Source: Actinoplanes oblitus (GTDB lineage: Bacteria; Actinomycetota; Actinomycetes; Mycobacteriales; Micromonosporaceae). From it: a DNA stretch of 64,000 nucleotides. Of the stretch, positions 1 through 7,468 are shown one piece after another; positions within the stretch are counted from its first letter, which is position 1, and every line of letters begins with the position of its first letter. The translations under genes and the position numbers were made by a program. Where the stretch lies: NCBI RefSeq assembly GCF_030252345.1, contig NZ_CP126980.1, positions 7,889,501-7,953,500 on the forward strand, read 5' to 3'. The notes beneath the pieces are model-generated. The model was not told the DNA's origin. It searched no databases and worked only from the letters and a program-made list of their open reading frames with translations.

Positions 1-358
1 CCAGTGCGGTGGCCGGGACCAGCACCCCGCCGAGCACGACGTTGAAGAGCAGCTCGCGGCCCGGGAAACGGTACTTGGCCAGGGCGTACCCGCACATCGC
101 GGCGAGCAGGGTGCCGAGCAGCGCGGCACCGCCGGTGTAGAGGACGCTGTTCAGCATCCAGCGCAGGAAGACGCCGTCGCGGTAGTGGAACAGCTCGCTC
201 AGGTTCTGCCCGAGGTGGAAGTCGGCGAACCAGAGCGGCGCGGTGCCGGAGAAGTCGCCGCGGGACTTCGTCGCGCCGACGAACAGCCACCAGATCGGGA
301 TCAGGAAGTACAGCGTGCAGATGCCCATGACGCTCATGGCGGCGGCTTTGGACTTCAC
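1..358 (-). CDS. Sugar ABC transporter permease, MalG type (partial)
   Basis: Inner-membrane permease of a carbohydrate ABC importer. Only the first ~119 residues are here and the gene runs off the left edge. The start is GTG at 358, overlapping the stop of the upstream permease (GTGA). The N-terminus has a positive MKSK stretch, then a hydrophobic segment (LYFLIPIWWLFVGATKS), then an extracellular stretch and the beginning of the second membrane segment (LNSVLYTGGAALLGTL), as in MalG-like (CUT1) permeases. It is the third gene of the operon after the beta-galactosidase and the MalF-type permease, so it probably imports a galactoside. The EAA loop that contacts the ATPase lies outside the window. 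Confidence 0.85.
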   Translation of the reverse strand, partial: MKSKAAAMSVMGICTLYFLIPIWWLFVGATKSRGDFSGTAPLWFADFHLGQNLSELFHYRDGVFLRWMLNSVLYTGGAALLGTLLAAMCGYALAKYRFPGRELLFNVVLGGVLVPATAL

Positions 359-1215
359 TTCTCGCCCCCTCGCTGGGTGAACTTGAGGAAGGTGAACGAG
401 AGGGCGAACGTGGCGACGGCCAGGACCACGCTGAACGCGGCGGCCAGGTTGAAGTTCGGGATCGACGAGGTGGAGTAGACGGTCAGGTTCGGCGTGTAGG
501 TGCTGGAGACCGCCGAGCTGAAGGTGCGGAAGACCTGCGGCTCGGCGAGCAGCTGCAGGGTGCCGATGATCGAGAAGACGGTGGTCAGCACGATCGCCGG
601 CATGACCAGCGGGATCTTGATGGACCAGGCGGTGCGCCACCGGCCGGCGCCGTCGATGGTGGCCGCCTCGTAGACCTCCTGCGGAATCGCCAGCAGGGCG
701 GAGTAGATGATCAACATGTTGTAGCCGACGTAGACCCAGGTCACCACGTTGGCCATGGCCCACAGCACCAGGTCGGCGGAGAGCAGGTCCGCGTTCCGGG
801 TGACAGCGGTGAACGGGGACAGGTTCGGTGAGTAGAGGAAGCCCCACATGATCGCGGCGACCACCCCGGGCACCGCGTAGGGGACGAAGAACGCCAGCCG
901 GAAGAAGCGCCGGCCCTTGACCAGGCCGGAGTCGAGCAGCAGGGCGAGCAGCAGGGCCAGGCCCAGCATGATCGGGACCTGGACCACGCCGAAGAGCAGG
1001 ACCCGGCCGACCGACTCCCAGAACGGGCCGTTCTGGAACACGCGCTGGTACTGCTCCAGGCCGCCGAAGACCTCGCGGGCCGGGCCGAAGGTGCCGGTGC
1101 GGGTGACCTTGTAGAGCGACTGCTTGATCGCGTACCCGATCGGCGCCAGATAGAAGGCGGCGAACAGCAACCCGAACGGGGCGACGAAGAGGAGGATCGA
1201 TCTCTTCTTGATCAC
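355..1215 (-). CDS. Sugar ABC transporter permease, MalF type
   Basis: A 286-residue permease of the CUT1 sugar import family, with about six membrane segments beginning at LLFVAPFGLLFAAFYLAPIGYAI near residue 10. The cytoplasmic EAA-like loop that docks the ATPase is visible around residues 185-205 (YEAATIDGAGRWRTAWSIKIP). The GTG start at 1215 overlaps the beta-galactosidase stop (GTGA), and GAGGAGGAG sits just upstream inside that gene as ribosome binding site, so the two are translationally coupled. No binding protein or ATPase is seen in the window; they may lie further left, or a shared MsiK-like ATPase may serve, as in other actinomycetes. Confidence 0.9.
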   Translation of the reverse strand: MIKKRSILLFVAPFGLLFAAFYLAPIGYAIKQSLYKVTRTGTFGPAREVFGGLEQYQRVFQNGPFWESVGRVLLFGVVQVPIMLGLALLLALLLDSGLVKGRRFFRLAFFVPYAVPGVVAAIMWGFLYSPNLSPFTAVTRNADLLSADLVLWAMANVVTWVYVGYNMLIIYSALLAIPQEVYEAATIDGAGRWRTAWSIKIPLVMPAIVLTTVFSIIGTLQLLAEPQVFRTFSSAVSSTYTPNLTVYSTSSIPNFNLAAAFSVVLAVATFALSFTFLKFTQRGGEK

Positions 1216-3191
1216 GCCGGCTCCTCCTCGCGGACCACTGCCACCCCGCCGCCCTCGACGCGCAGCACGCCGTCCACCCGTGCACCGCTGATGAGGTCGT
1301 GCCCGGTGGCGGGCTGCTCGACGGCGTTCGCCCCGTGGTTCACGACGAAGAGGTAGCTGTTCCCGCCGCCCGTCCGCCGCACCACCTCGAGCCCGTCACC
1401 GAGGCGCTCATCAAGATCAACTTCTGCTTTTCGTACGACATGTCGCGTCAACTCGCGCATGGCGTCATCGTCGAGAGCCGTGGCGGCGTACCACGCCACC
1501 CCGTCGCCGAAGTCGTTGCGCGTGATCGCCGGCGTACCCGGCAGCGGCCCGTCGGCATAGGTGGCCACCGTCTCCGCGGTCGTGGTCCGCAGCCGCTCGG
1601 TCCAGAGCGATCCGGTGGCGCCGTTGCTGAGTCGCACCTCGTGCCCCGGTTTGAGCGGCGCGAACTCCTCGGCCCGCACGCCCAGCACGTCCCGGAACGC
1701 GCCCGGGTAACCGCCCAGCCGGATCCGGTCCCGCTCGTCGACGATCCCGCTGAAGAAGGTGACCAGCAGGTGCCCGCCGCCGGCCACGTAGTCGGCGATC
1801 CGGACCGCCGCCAGGTCACCGACCATGTAGAGACACGGGACGACGACCAGCCGGTATCCGGTGAGGTCCGCGTCCGGGGAGACGACGTCGCAGGTGACGC
1901 CGAGCGCGCGGAGCGCCCGGTGCGCCGCGTGCACCTGGTCGAGGTAGCGCACCGCCTGGGACGGCCGGGCCTCGCCCTCGGCAGCCCACCACGACTCCCA
2001 GCTGAAGACCAGCGCGACGTCGGCCTGGACCGTCGTGCCGGCCACCTCGCCGATCGCGTCGAGGGTGGCGGACAGCCGCAGCACCTCGCGCCAGGCGACC
2101 GTGTCGGTGCCGGCGTGCGGCAGCAACGCGGAGTGGAACTTCTCGGCACCCTGCGCCGAGGCCCGCCACTGGAAGAAGCAGACCGCGTCGGCGCCGCGGG
2201 CCACGTGGGTGAGCGTGTTGCGGAGCATCTCGCCGGGCCCCTTGGTCAGGTTGTGCGGCTGCCAGTTGACCGCGCCGGCCGACTGCTCCATCAGCATCCA
2301 GGGCCGCCCGCCGGCCAGGCCCCGGGTCAGGTCCGCGGCGAAGGACAGCTCGGCCGCCGGGTCACCGAGCCGGTGGTCCAGGTAGTGGTCGTTGGCGATC
2401 ACGTCCATCTCCGGCGCCCAGGACCAGTAGTCCAGATTGCGGATGTGCGCGGTGACCATGAAGTTCGTGGTGACCGGGGCGGCCGAGTGCGCCCGCAGGA
2501 TCTCGGTCTCGCCGCGGTAGTAGTCCAGCAGCTCGTCGGAGCTGAAGCGGTGGAAGTCGACGATCTGCGCCGGGTTGCGGATCGACAGGGCGGCCCGCGG
2601 CGGCTGGATCTCGGCCCAGTCGCCGTACCGCTGGCTCCAGAAGGCGGTGCCCCAGGCCTCGTTCAGGGTTTCGATCTTGCCGTACCGGCGGCGCAGCCAG
2701 GAGCGGAATGCCTCGGCACTGGTCTCGCAGTAGCAGAGCGCGTTGTGGCAGCCCAGCTCGTTGGAGACGTGCCAGAGGGCGAGGGCCGGGTGGTCGCCGT
2801 ACCGCCGGGCGACCTGGCGGACCAGCGCGTAGGCCCGGTCGCGGAACACCGGAGAGCTCGGGCACCAGGCCTGGCGGCCACCCGGGAAGCGGGTGGTGCC
2901 GTCGGCGGCCACCGGCAGTACCTCCGGGTGCAGGGTGGTCAGCCACGGGGGCGGCGAGGAGGTGCCGGTGCCCAGGTTGAGCCGGATGCCGCCGGCGTGC
3001 AGCAGGCCGACGACCTCGTCCAGGTCGTCGAACTCGTACCGGCCGGGGCTGGGCTCCAGGCTGGACCAGCCGAAGATGTTCACCGCGACCAGACCGACGC
3101 CGGCCTCGCGCATCAGCGCGACGTCCTCGCGCCAGACGTCGGGTGTCCACTGCTCCGGGTTGTAGTCACAACCCAGGACGATCTCGCTCAT
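1212..3191 (-). CDS. Beta-galactosidase, GH42 family
   Basis: A 659-residue cytoplasmic glycoside hydrolase that releases terminal beta-galactose. The N-terminal (beta/alpha)8 barrel opens with LGCDYNPEQW. The likely acid/base is Glu145 in HVSNELGCHN and the nucleophile is Glu302 in LMEQSAG. Cys110, Cys148, Cys153 and Cys155 match the zinc-site cysteines of many GH42 enzymes. A trimerisation domain and a small C-terminal domain follow. The start at 3191 is chosen over a longer frame because AGGAG lies just upstream and the longer version would run through the operator palindrome. It is the first gene of the operon with two sugar permeases, so it hydrolyses what they import. No signal peptide is seen. 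Confidence 0.93.
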   Translation of the reverse strand: MSEIVLGCDYNPEQWTPDVWREDVALMREAGVGLVAVNIFGWSSLEPSPGRYEFDDLDEVVGLLHAGGIRLNLGTGTSSPPPWLTTLHPEVLPVAADGTTRFPGGRQAWCPSSPVFRDRAYALVRQVARRYGDHPALALWHVSNELGCHNALCYCETSAEAFRSWLRRRYGKIETLNEAWGTAFWSQRYGDWAEIQPPRAALSIRNPAQIVDFHRFSSDELLDYYRGETEILRAHSAAPVTTNFMVTAHIRNLDYWSWAPEMDVIANDHYLDHRLGDPAAELSFAADLTRGLAGGRPWMLMEQSAGAVNWQPHNLTKGPGEMLRNTLTHVARGADAVCFFQWRASAQGAEKFHSALLPHAGTDTVAWREVLRLSATLDAIGEVAGTTVQADVALVFSWESWWAAEGEARPSQAVRYLDQVHAAHRALRALGVTCDVVSPDADLTGYRLVVVPCLYMVGDLAAVRIADYVAGGGHLLVTFFSGIVDERDRIRLGGYPGAFRDVLGVRAEEFAPLKPGHEVRLSNGATGSLWTERLRTTTAETVATYADGPLPGTPAITRNDFGDGVAWYAATALDDDAMRELTRHVVRKAEVDLDERLGDGLEVVRRTGGGNSYLFVVNHGANAVEQPATGHDLISGARVDGVLRVEGGGVAVVREEEPA

Positions 3192-3208
3192 AAAACTCCT
3201 GGTCACCG

Positions 3209-3228
3209 ATGTGTGCACGTGCACACAT
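3209..3228. promoter_or_regulatory. Operator palindrome upstream of beta-galactosidase
   Basis: A perfect 20-bp palindrome (ATGTGTGCAC and its reverse complement) 17 bp upstream of the beta-galactosidase start. It has the central CG and length typical of LacI-family operators. The LacI-type gene starts about 100 bp away in the opposite direction, so it is the expected binder. Confidence 0.75.
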
Positions 3229-3257
3229 GTCGCCGCGCCGACGAGCGTGTTACGGAT

Positions 3258-3273
3258 GTGTGAACGTGCACAC
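3258..3273. promoter_or_regulatory. Second, imperfect LacI-type operator
   Basis: GTGTGAACGTGCACAC repeats the core of the palindrome at 3209 with one asymmetric position. Its centre is about 47 bp from that of the first site. Two half-helical sites in the divergent promoter would allow cooperative repression of the operon and perhaps of the regulator. Confidence 0.65.
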
Positions 3274-3327
3274 AGTAGGACCGGGTTGGCGGAAGGTCAA
3301 TAGCGCCGCCGGCGCTATCGTGATCGC

Positions 3328-4341
3328 ATGCCCCAGCCCCCGAAACGCGCCACGGTGCACGACATCGCGGCCGCCGCGGGCGTGTCCCGGGGCACTGTCA
3401 GCCGCGTCCTGAACGGCGGATATGTCTCCGCCGAGGCGCGCGCCGCCATCGAAGCCGCCATCCTCGAGGTCGGCTACGTGCCGAACACGGCCGCCCGCAC
3501 CCTGAAGATGCGCCGCTCGCAGGCGGTCGGCTTCGTCGCCCTGGAGCCGCACTCACTCTTCCTCGACGACCCGAACATCGGGGCGATCATGCTGGGCGCC
3601 AACGCCGCTCTCTCCCTCGCCGACCACCAGATGGTCAGCCTGGTGGTCGAGTCGGCGCGCGACATGGAACGGGTCGGCCGCTACCTGAGCGGCGGCTTCG
3701 TCGACGGGGCGATCGTCGTCTCGGCCCGGACCCACGACCCGATCATCCGGGTGATCAGCGACCTGCGGCTGCCCGCCGCGTTCGTCGGGCATCCGCCCGA
3801 CCTGGAGCGGACCATTCCGTACGTCGGCATCGACAACCAGGGCTCGGCCCGCGCCGTCACCGCCCGCCTCGCCGCCACCGGCCGCCGCCGGATCGGCATG
3901 ATCGCGGCCGCTCTGGACCGGGACTCCGGCATCGACCGGCTGGCCGGGTTCCGCGCGGCGCTCGGCGCGACCTTCGACCCGGAGCTGGTCGCCGAGGTCC
4001 CGCACTACGACTACGGCTCCGGGGTGAAGGGCATGCGCCTGCTCCTGGAACGCGACCCGGCCATCGACGGCGTCTTCGCCGCCTCCGACGCGATCGCCGC
4101 CGGCGCCCTGGAAACCCTGCGCGAGGCCGGCCGCACGGTCCCGGGCGACGTCGGCCTGGTCGGCTTCGACGACAGCACCTGGGCGGTCCGCACCCAGCCC
4201 CAACTCTCCACCGTCCACCAGCCGGCCAAGGAGATCGGCGCCGTCGCCGCTCAACTGATCCTCCGCCAGCTCTCCGGGGAGCAGCCCACCCCGGCCGGCC
4301 AGCTGCTCCCCACGCCGGTGATCTGGCGCGACTCCGCCTGA
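3328..4341 (+). CDS. LacI-family transcriptional regulator
   Basis: A 337-residue repressor. The N-terminal helix-turn-helix (residues ~8-30, ATVHDIAAAAGVSRGTVSRV) is followed by the hinge helix (PNTAARTLK) and a periplasmic-binding-protein-like ligand domain to the end (LVGFDDSTWAV near residue 280 is typical). It is divergent from the beta-galactosidase operon with two palindromes between them, so it most likely senses a galactoside and represses that operon. There is no ribosome binding site; a TATCGT hexamer ends 6 bp before ATG, suggesting a leaderless transcript. Confidence 0.92.
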   Translation: MPQPPKRATVHDIAAAAGVSRGTVSRVLNGGYVSAEARAAIEAAILEVGYVPNTAARTLKMRRSQAVGFVALEPHSLFLDDPNIGAIMLGANAALSLADHQMVSLVVESARDMERVGRYLSGGFVDGAIVVSARTHDPIIRVISDLRLPAAFVGHPPDLERTIPYVGIDNQGSARAVTARLAATGRRRIGMIAAALDRDSGIDRLAGFRAALGATFDPELVAEVPHYDYGSGVKGMRLLLERDPAIDGVFAASDAIAAGALETLREAGRTVPGDVGLVGFDDSTWAVRTQPQLSTVHQPAKEIGAVAAQLILRQLSGEQPTPAGQLLPTPVIWRDSA

Positions 4342-4509
4342 CCCGCACCGGACCACGGCGCGCCGACGGCACGGCTCGGCGTCCGGGCGAGCCGACGGGT
4401 CCGCCGAGGCGGCGGGCGGGGCGGATCGGCTGCGGGCGGGCCGGTGAGGGTGGCTCAGGTGCCGGCTGTCGAGGTAGGCGAGGACGGCTCGGAGGTGGTG
4501 GCACGCCAG

Positions 4510-4848
4510 TCAGGCGCTCGGCCTGCACCTTGCGCTTGACCTTGGTCTTGCCCTCCTTCTTGGACTTGGTGGTGACCGTCTCCAGGCTGACCTCGCGCGG
4601 TCCGGAAACGACCAGCAAGACAGCGGCGAATCGCTCGGCCGGCAAGGTGGCGGTGAGGACCGAGAAGGCCGAGCACCTCGTGACCGACGGCCGGGTCCAG
4701 GGTGCCGGTCGGCTCGTCCGCGCAGATCACCTCGGGACGGCCGGCGGTAGAGGGGGGCCGGGAAGGTGGCCGAGACACCGGCCAGGGCGCGCACGCCGGG
4801 GTAGCTCTTCGTGACGTCGATCAGCTCGACGGCTGGGGTGTTCCGCAT
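4510..4848 (-). pseudogene. ABC transporter ATPase remnant (MacB/LolD-like)
   Basis: The first 33 codons from ATG 4848 read as the start of an ABC ATPase (VELIDVTKSYPGVRALAGVSATF). The frame then shifts near 4740 and continues directly with the Walker B and D-loop region (VICADEPTGTLDP, then EVLGLL). The Walker A, Q-loop and signature segments that should lie between, about 120 residues, are missing. A further shift is needed to follow the tail. This is an internally deleted, frameshifted gene. No permease remnant is recognisable next to it. Two nearby stretches, 4342-4509 and 4849-4965, hold nothing I can assign. Confidence 0.75.
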
Positions 4849-4965
4849 GCCGTCGAGCCTGGTCGAGACGAGGGCCCCGGAGAACACGGTGAGCCCTTCA
4901 CCCGGGGTAGGGCAGACCCTACCTTTCGCCCGGCGGAGCGCTCATCGCGTACCCGAGAGCGGGTT

Positions 4966-5376
4966 TCAGGGTTTGAACGCGGAGCGCAGGCGGTGGGCGA
5001 GCGAGGAGGGTGACGGCGGCGGGGCCGGGCGGCCACCCGGGGCTGGGGTGGAACGGCCGATCGGGCGGTCGTAGTCGGCGGTGGCGACGGCGGTGATGAT
5101 CTCGTCGTCGGTGAAGTGCTCGGAGCCGGGGATCGACGGGACGAAACCGACCAGGACACCGTCGCGCATGACCTGCGCCTCGAGGCCGGCGGTGCCGTCG
5201 TTGTCCCAGATGGCCTCGCGACCGTCGGGGAGCACGACCCGGATGCCATATTGCGTCAGGCCGGCGTGCGGAAGTTTCAGATGGGCGAAGACGTTGCGCT
5301 CGCGCAGTCGCTCGACGACCCGGCGGGCCCGGTTCTCTTCCATGCCGGCGACCGTAGCCCGGTTTTCTGGAGACAC
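4966..5376 (-). CDS. Hypothetical protein
   Basis: A 136-residue protein of no recognised family. It starts at GTG 5376, or at an internal ATG (MEENRARR) at 5343; neither has a strong ribosome binding site. The middle (AHLKLPHAGLTQYGIRVVLPDGREAIWDNDGTAG) looks like a small beta-rich fold with alternating hydrophobic residues. The tail is proline-rich and charged, probably disordered. No signal peptide or membrane segment. Its codon use fits the neighbourhood, so it is likely real, but the function is unknown. Confidence 0.6.
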   Translation of the reverse strand: MSPENRATVAGMEENRARRVVERLRERNVFAHLKLPHAGLTQYGIRVVLPDGREAIWDNDGTAGLEAQVMRDGVLVGFVPSIPGSEHFTDDEIITAVATADYDRPIGRSTPAPGGRPAPPPSPSSLAHRLRSAFKP

Positions 5377-5425
5377 GCTGAAGGGCGGCTCCGCAGCCGT
5401 TGAGAACTCGTGACAATCCGCTCAT

Positions 5426-5485
5426 GTAACATCACCCGGAGCCATAACTCCAGGTCACATCGATGCATGTTACTACCCTGTAACA
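5426..5485. promoter_or_regulatory. GTAACA half-site cluster upstream of SGNH hydrolase
   Basis: GTAACA occurs at 5426 and 5480 and its complement TGTTAC at 5468. The last two form an inverted repeat with a 6-bp spacer (5468-5485). The region is more AT-rich than its surroundings and lies 100-160 bp before the secreted hydrolase, so it may be a regulator site. No known regulator could be matched. Confidence 0.35.
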
Positions 5486-5583
5486 GGAAAGTCACCGGAT
5501 TCCATTTCTCACGCCCTTGACTTACTGTGCGGTAACCGAAGCGCTTCGGCCCCACCATCCCCTCGGGATACCGGAGGCCATCG

Positions 5584-6363
5584 ATGAGTAGGGCTACCGT
5601 CCTCGCCTGTCTCGTCTCCTCGTCCATCCTCGCGCTCACCGTCGCCGCCTCCCCCGCCCAGGCGGCCGGCGCCGACTACGTCGCCCTCGGCGACTCCTAC
5701 TCGTCCGGGGTCGGCGCGCCCGGGCAAAGCGGCAGCTGCCTGCGCAGCAACTACAGCTACGCGGCACAGTGGGCCGCGAAGAACAGCCCGGCGTCCTTCC
5801 AGTTCCTGGCGTGCAGCGGCGCGGTCACCGACGACGTCGTGAACACCCAGGTGCCGGCCATGAGCAGCGGGGCCGACCTGGTCAGCATCACCATCGGCGG
5901 CAACGACGCGGGCTTCGCGCCGACCGTGCTGACCTGCCTGACCAGCAGCGACGCCACCTGCGTCAGCAAGGTGAACGCGGGCAAGGCGTACGTCGCGAAC
6001 ACCCTGCCCGGCAAGCTCGACGCCGCCTACCGGGCCATCCGGGCGAAGGCGCCGGCGGCGAAGGTGGTGGTGCTGTCGTACCCGAACATCTTCGACACCG
6101 CGGCGGCGTTCTGCGAGATGAGCGCCACCAAGCGGAAGGCGCTGAACAGCGGCGCCCAGGCCCTCGACGACATGATCAAGTCGCGGGTGGCGGCGGCCGG
6201 GTTCACGTACTCCGACGTACGGGACAACTTCGCGGGGCACGGTGTGTGCGCCTCGAGGCCGTACCTGAACGGGTTGACGATCATCCCGCCGCAGAACTCC
6301 TACCACCCGAACAGCAGCGGTTACACGTACGGTTACCTACCCGCCCTGACCAGCGCCGCCTGA
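5584..6363 (+). CDS. Secreted SGNH/GDSL-family lipase or esterase
   Basis: A 259-residue secreted hydrolase. A Sec signal peptide covers residues 1-28 (hydrophobic core, then SPAQAAGA). The SGNH blocks are present: GDSYSSG with the nucleophile Ser38, GGND with Asn107, and the C-terminal HPN with His241. It resembles Streptomyces extracellular SGNH lipases in length and in its six or so cysteines, which probably form disulfides. The substrate is likely an acyl ester outside the cell. The start has GGAGG about 8 bp upstream. It stands alone and ends at a strong hairpin. Confidence 0.92.
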   Translation: MSRATVLACLVSSSILALTVAASPAQAAGADYVALGDSYSSGVGAPGQSGSCLRSNYSYAAQWAAKNSPASFQFLACSGAVTDDVVNTQVPAMSSGADLVSITIGGNDAGFAPTVLTCLTSSDATCVSKVNAGKAYVANTLPGKLDAAYRAIRAKAPAAKVVVLSYPNIFDTAAAFCEMSATKRKALNSGAQALDDMIKSRVAAAGFTYSDVRDNFAGHGVCASRPYLNGLTIIPPQNSYHPNSSGYTYGYLPALTSAA

Positions 6364-6373
6364 CCGGTCCCGG

Positions 6374-6407
6374 GTTGCCGCGGCGAGCCAACGGCCGCCG
6401 CGGCAAC
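6374..6407 (+). terminator. Hairpin terminator after SGNH hydrolase
   Basis: An 11-bp perfect stem (GTTGCCGCGGC and its complement) with a 12-nt loop begins 11 bp after the hydrolase stop. There is no T-tract, as usual in actinomycetes. Confidence 0.6.
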
Positions 6408-6464
6408 GTCAGCGCAACCCCGCCGTGACCGGAACTGCCGCCCGCGGTGGGCAGGATCGCTGGC

Positions 6465-6749
6465 ATGGCCCGAGTCAACACGCTGCTCTTCCTGGTCACC
6501 GTCGCGCTCGTCGTGGTGGCGGCGATCGACTGCCTGGCTACCGACGAGTCCCGGGTGCGGCACTTCCCGCGCGGCGCCTGGCTGCTGCTGGTGCTCTGCT
6601 GCCCGGTGGCCGGGGCGATCGCCTGGTTCCGGGCCGGGCGGGCGAGCGCCGGCGAGGTAGCGCCCGCCGCGGTGCGCAGCGCGCCGGTCGGGCCGGAGGA
6701 CGACCCCGAGTTCGTGCGGATGCTCGCCGAGGTCGTCCGGAACCGCTGA
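6465..6749 (+). CDS. Small membrane protein, PLDc_N-like
   Basis: A 94-residue protein with two membrane segments (VNTLLFLVTVALVVVAAIDCLA and GAWLLLVLCCPVAGAIAWFRAG). The order of segments, the intervening RHFPRGAW and the terminal WF-R match the phospholipase-D N-terminal domain (PLDc_N) found on many short actinobacterial membrane proteins. The C-terminal tail carries acidic residues and DDPEFVRMLAEVV, a common ending in these proteins. The start at 6465 is chosen so that the protein begins just before the first membrane segment. Role unknown. Confidence 0.75.
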   Translation: MARVNTLLFLVTVALVVVAAIDCLATDESRVRHFPRGAWLLLVLCCPVAGAIAWFRAGRASAGEVAPAAVRSAPVGPEDDPEFVRMLAEVVRNR

Positions 6750-6758
6750 GCCGCGACG

Positions 6759-7421
6759 TCAGCCGAACAGCCGGCGCCAGACGTGCCGGCGCTTCCAGGC
6801 CTCGTCGCCGGCGAGGAACTCGACGAGCAGCCGCTCCGCCTCGGCCCGGTCGGCCGTCTCGGTGCGGAAGTGCCGTTCCGGGCCGCCCTCCCGGTACTCC
6901 AGGGCGTACTCCCCCGGCGCGGCCCCGGCCGCCGGGCCGTAACCCACCTGCACGAACCACCCGTCCGCCCGCTCCAGGATCGCGAAGTGGTCATCCGGGC
7001 CGAGCCGGCCGACCATCCGCGCGATCCGGTCCGGGGTCGGGTCCGGGATGTCCGGGCCGGCCGCCGTCGTCAGGGTGAAGCCGGCGGTGTGGCTCGGCGC
7101 GTTCGGGTTGAGCAGGTGCGACTGCGGCTCGTAGCAGACCAGTCCGTGCTGGCGGGCCAGGGCGACCACCGCCGCGCCCACCTCACCGGCCCGGGACCAG
7201 TCCACGGTCAGGTGCAGGACCAGGTCGGACGGCACCGGGGCGCCGCTCCACGCGCCGGAGTCCGGCGGGAAGCTCGCCAGCAGGGCCGCGTGCATGGCCA
7301 GAACCGCGGGGTGCGGCCGGAAGACCCCGGGTTCCTCCTCGAGCCAGCGCCGCAGTTTGGTCTCTGCGATCGCCGGCGTGATCGACTCCGGCTCGTGCCA
7401 GACGTACAGGTCGAAGCTCAT
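6759..7421 (-). CDS. Hypothetical protein
   Basis: A 220-residue soluble protein, MSFDLYVWHEP at the start, with GGGAGGGGG upstream as ribosome binding site. The N-terminal half resembles the SMI1/immunity-like or 'MSFDLYVW' hypothetical proteins of actinomycetes, but I cannot assign a domain. The middle (HFAILERADGWFVQVGYG and EYALEYREGG) looks like a beta-sheet protein of the kind that measures or binds small partners. No signal peptide or membrane segment. It is convergent with the PLDc_N-like gene with only 9 bp between the stops. Confidence 0.65.
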   Translation of the reverse strand: MSFDLYVWHEPESITPAIAETKLRRWLEEEPGVFRPHPAVLAMHAALLASFPPDSGAWSGAPVPSDLVLHLTVDWSRAGEVGAAVVALARQHGLVCYEPQSHLLNPNAPSHTAGFTLTTAAGPDIPDPTPDRIARMVGRLGPDDHFAILERADGWFVQVGYGPAAGAAPGEYALEYREGGPERHFRTETADRAEAERLLVEFLAGDEAWKRRHVWRRLFG

Positions 7422-7468
7422 GACGGGTAGCCCCCTCCCGTGGTATTGATGGATCTTAGTGGGCTACG

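Noticed and set aside
1299..3263. A 654-codon open frame on the + strand opposite the beta-galactosidase
   Set aside because: It is the antisense shadow of a GC-rich gene. Its composition is Arg/Gly/Val/Pro-rich, it has no domain and it runs through the lac-type operator.
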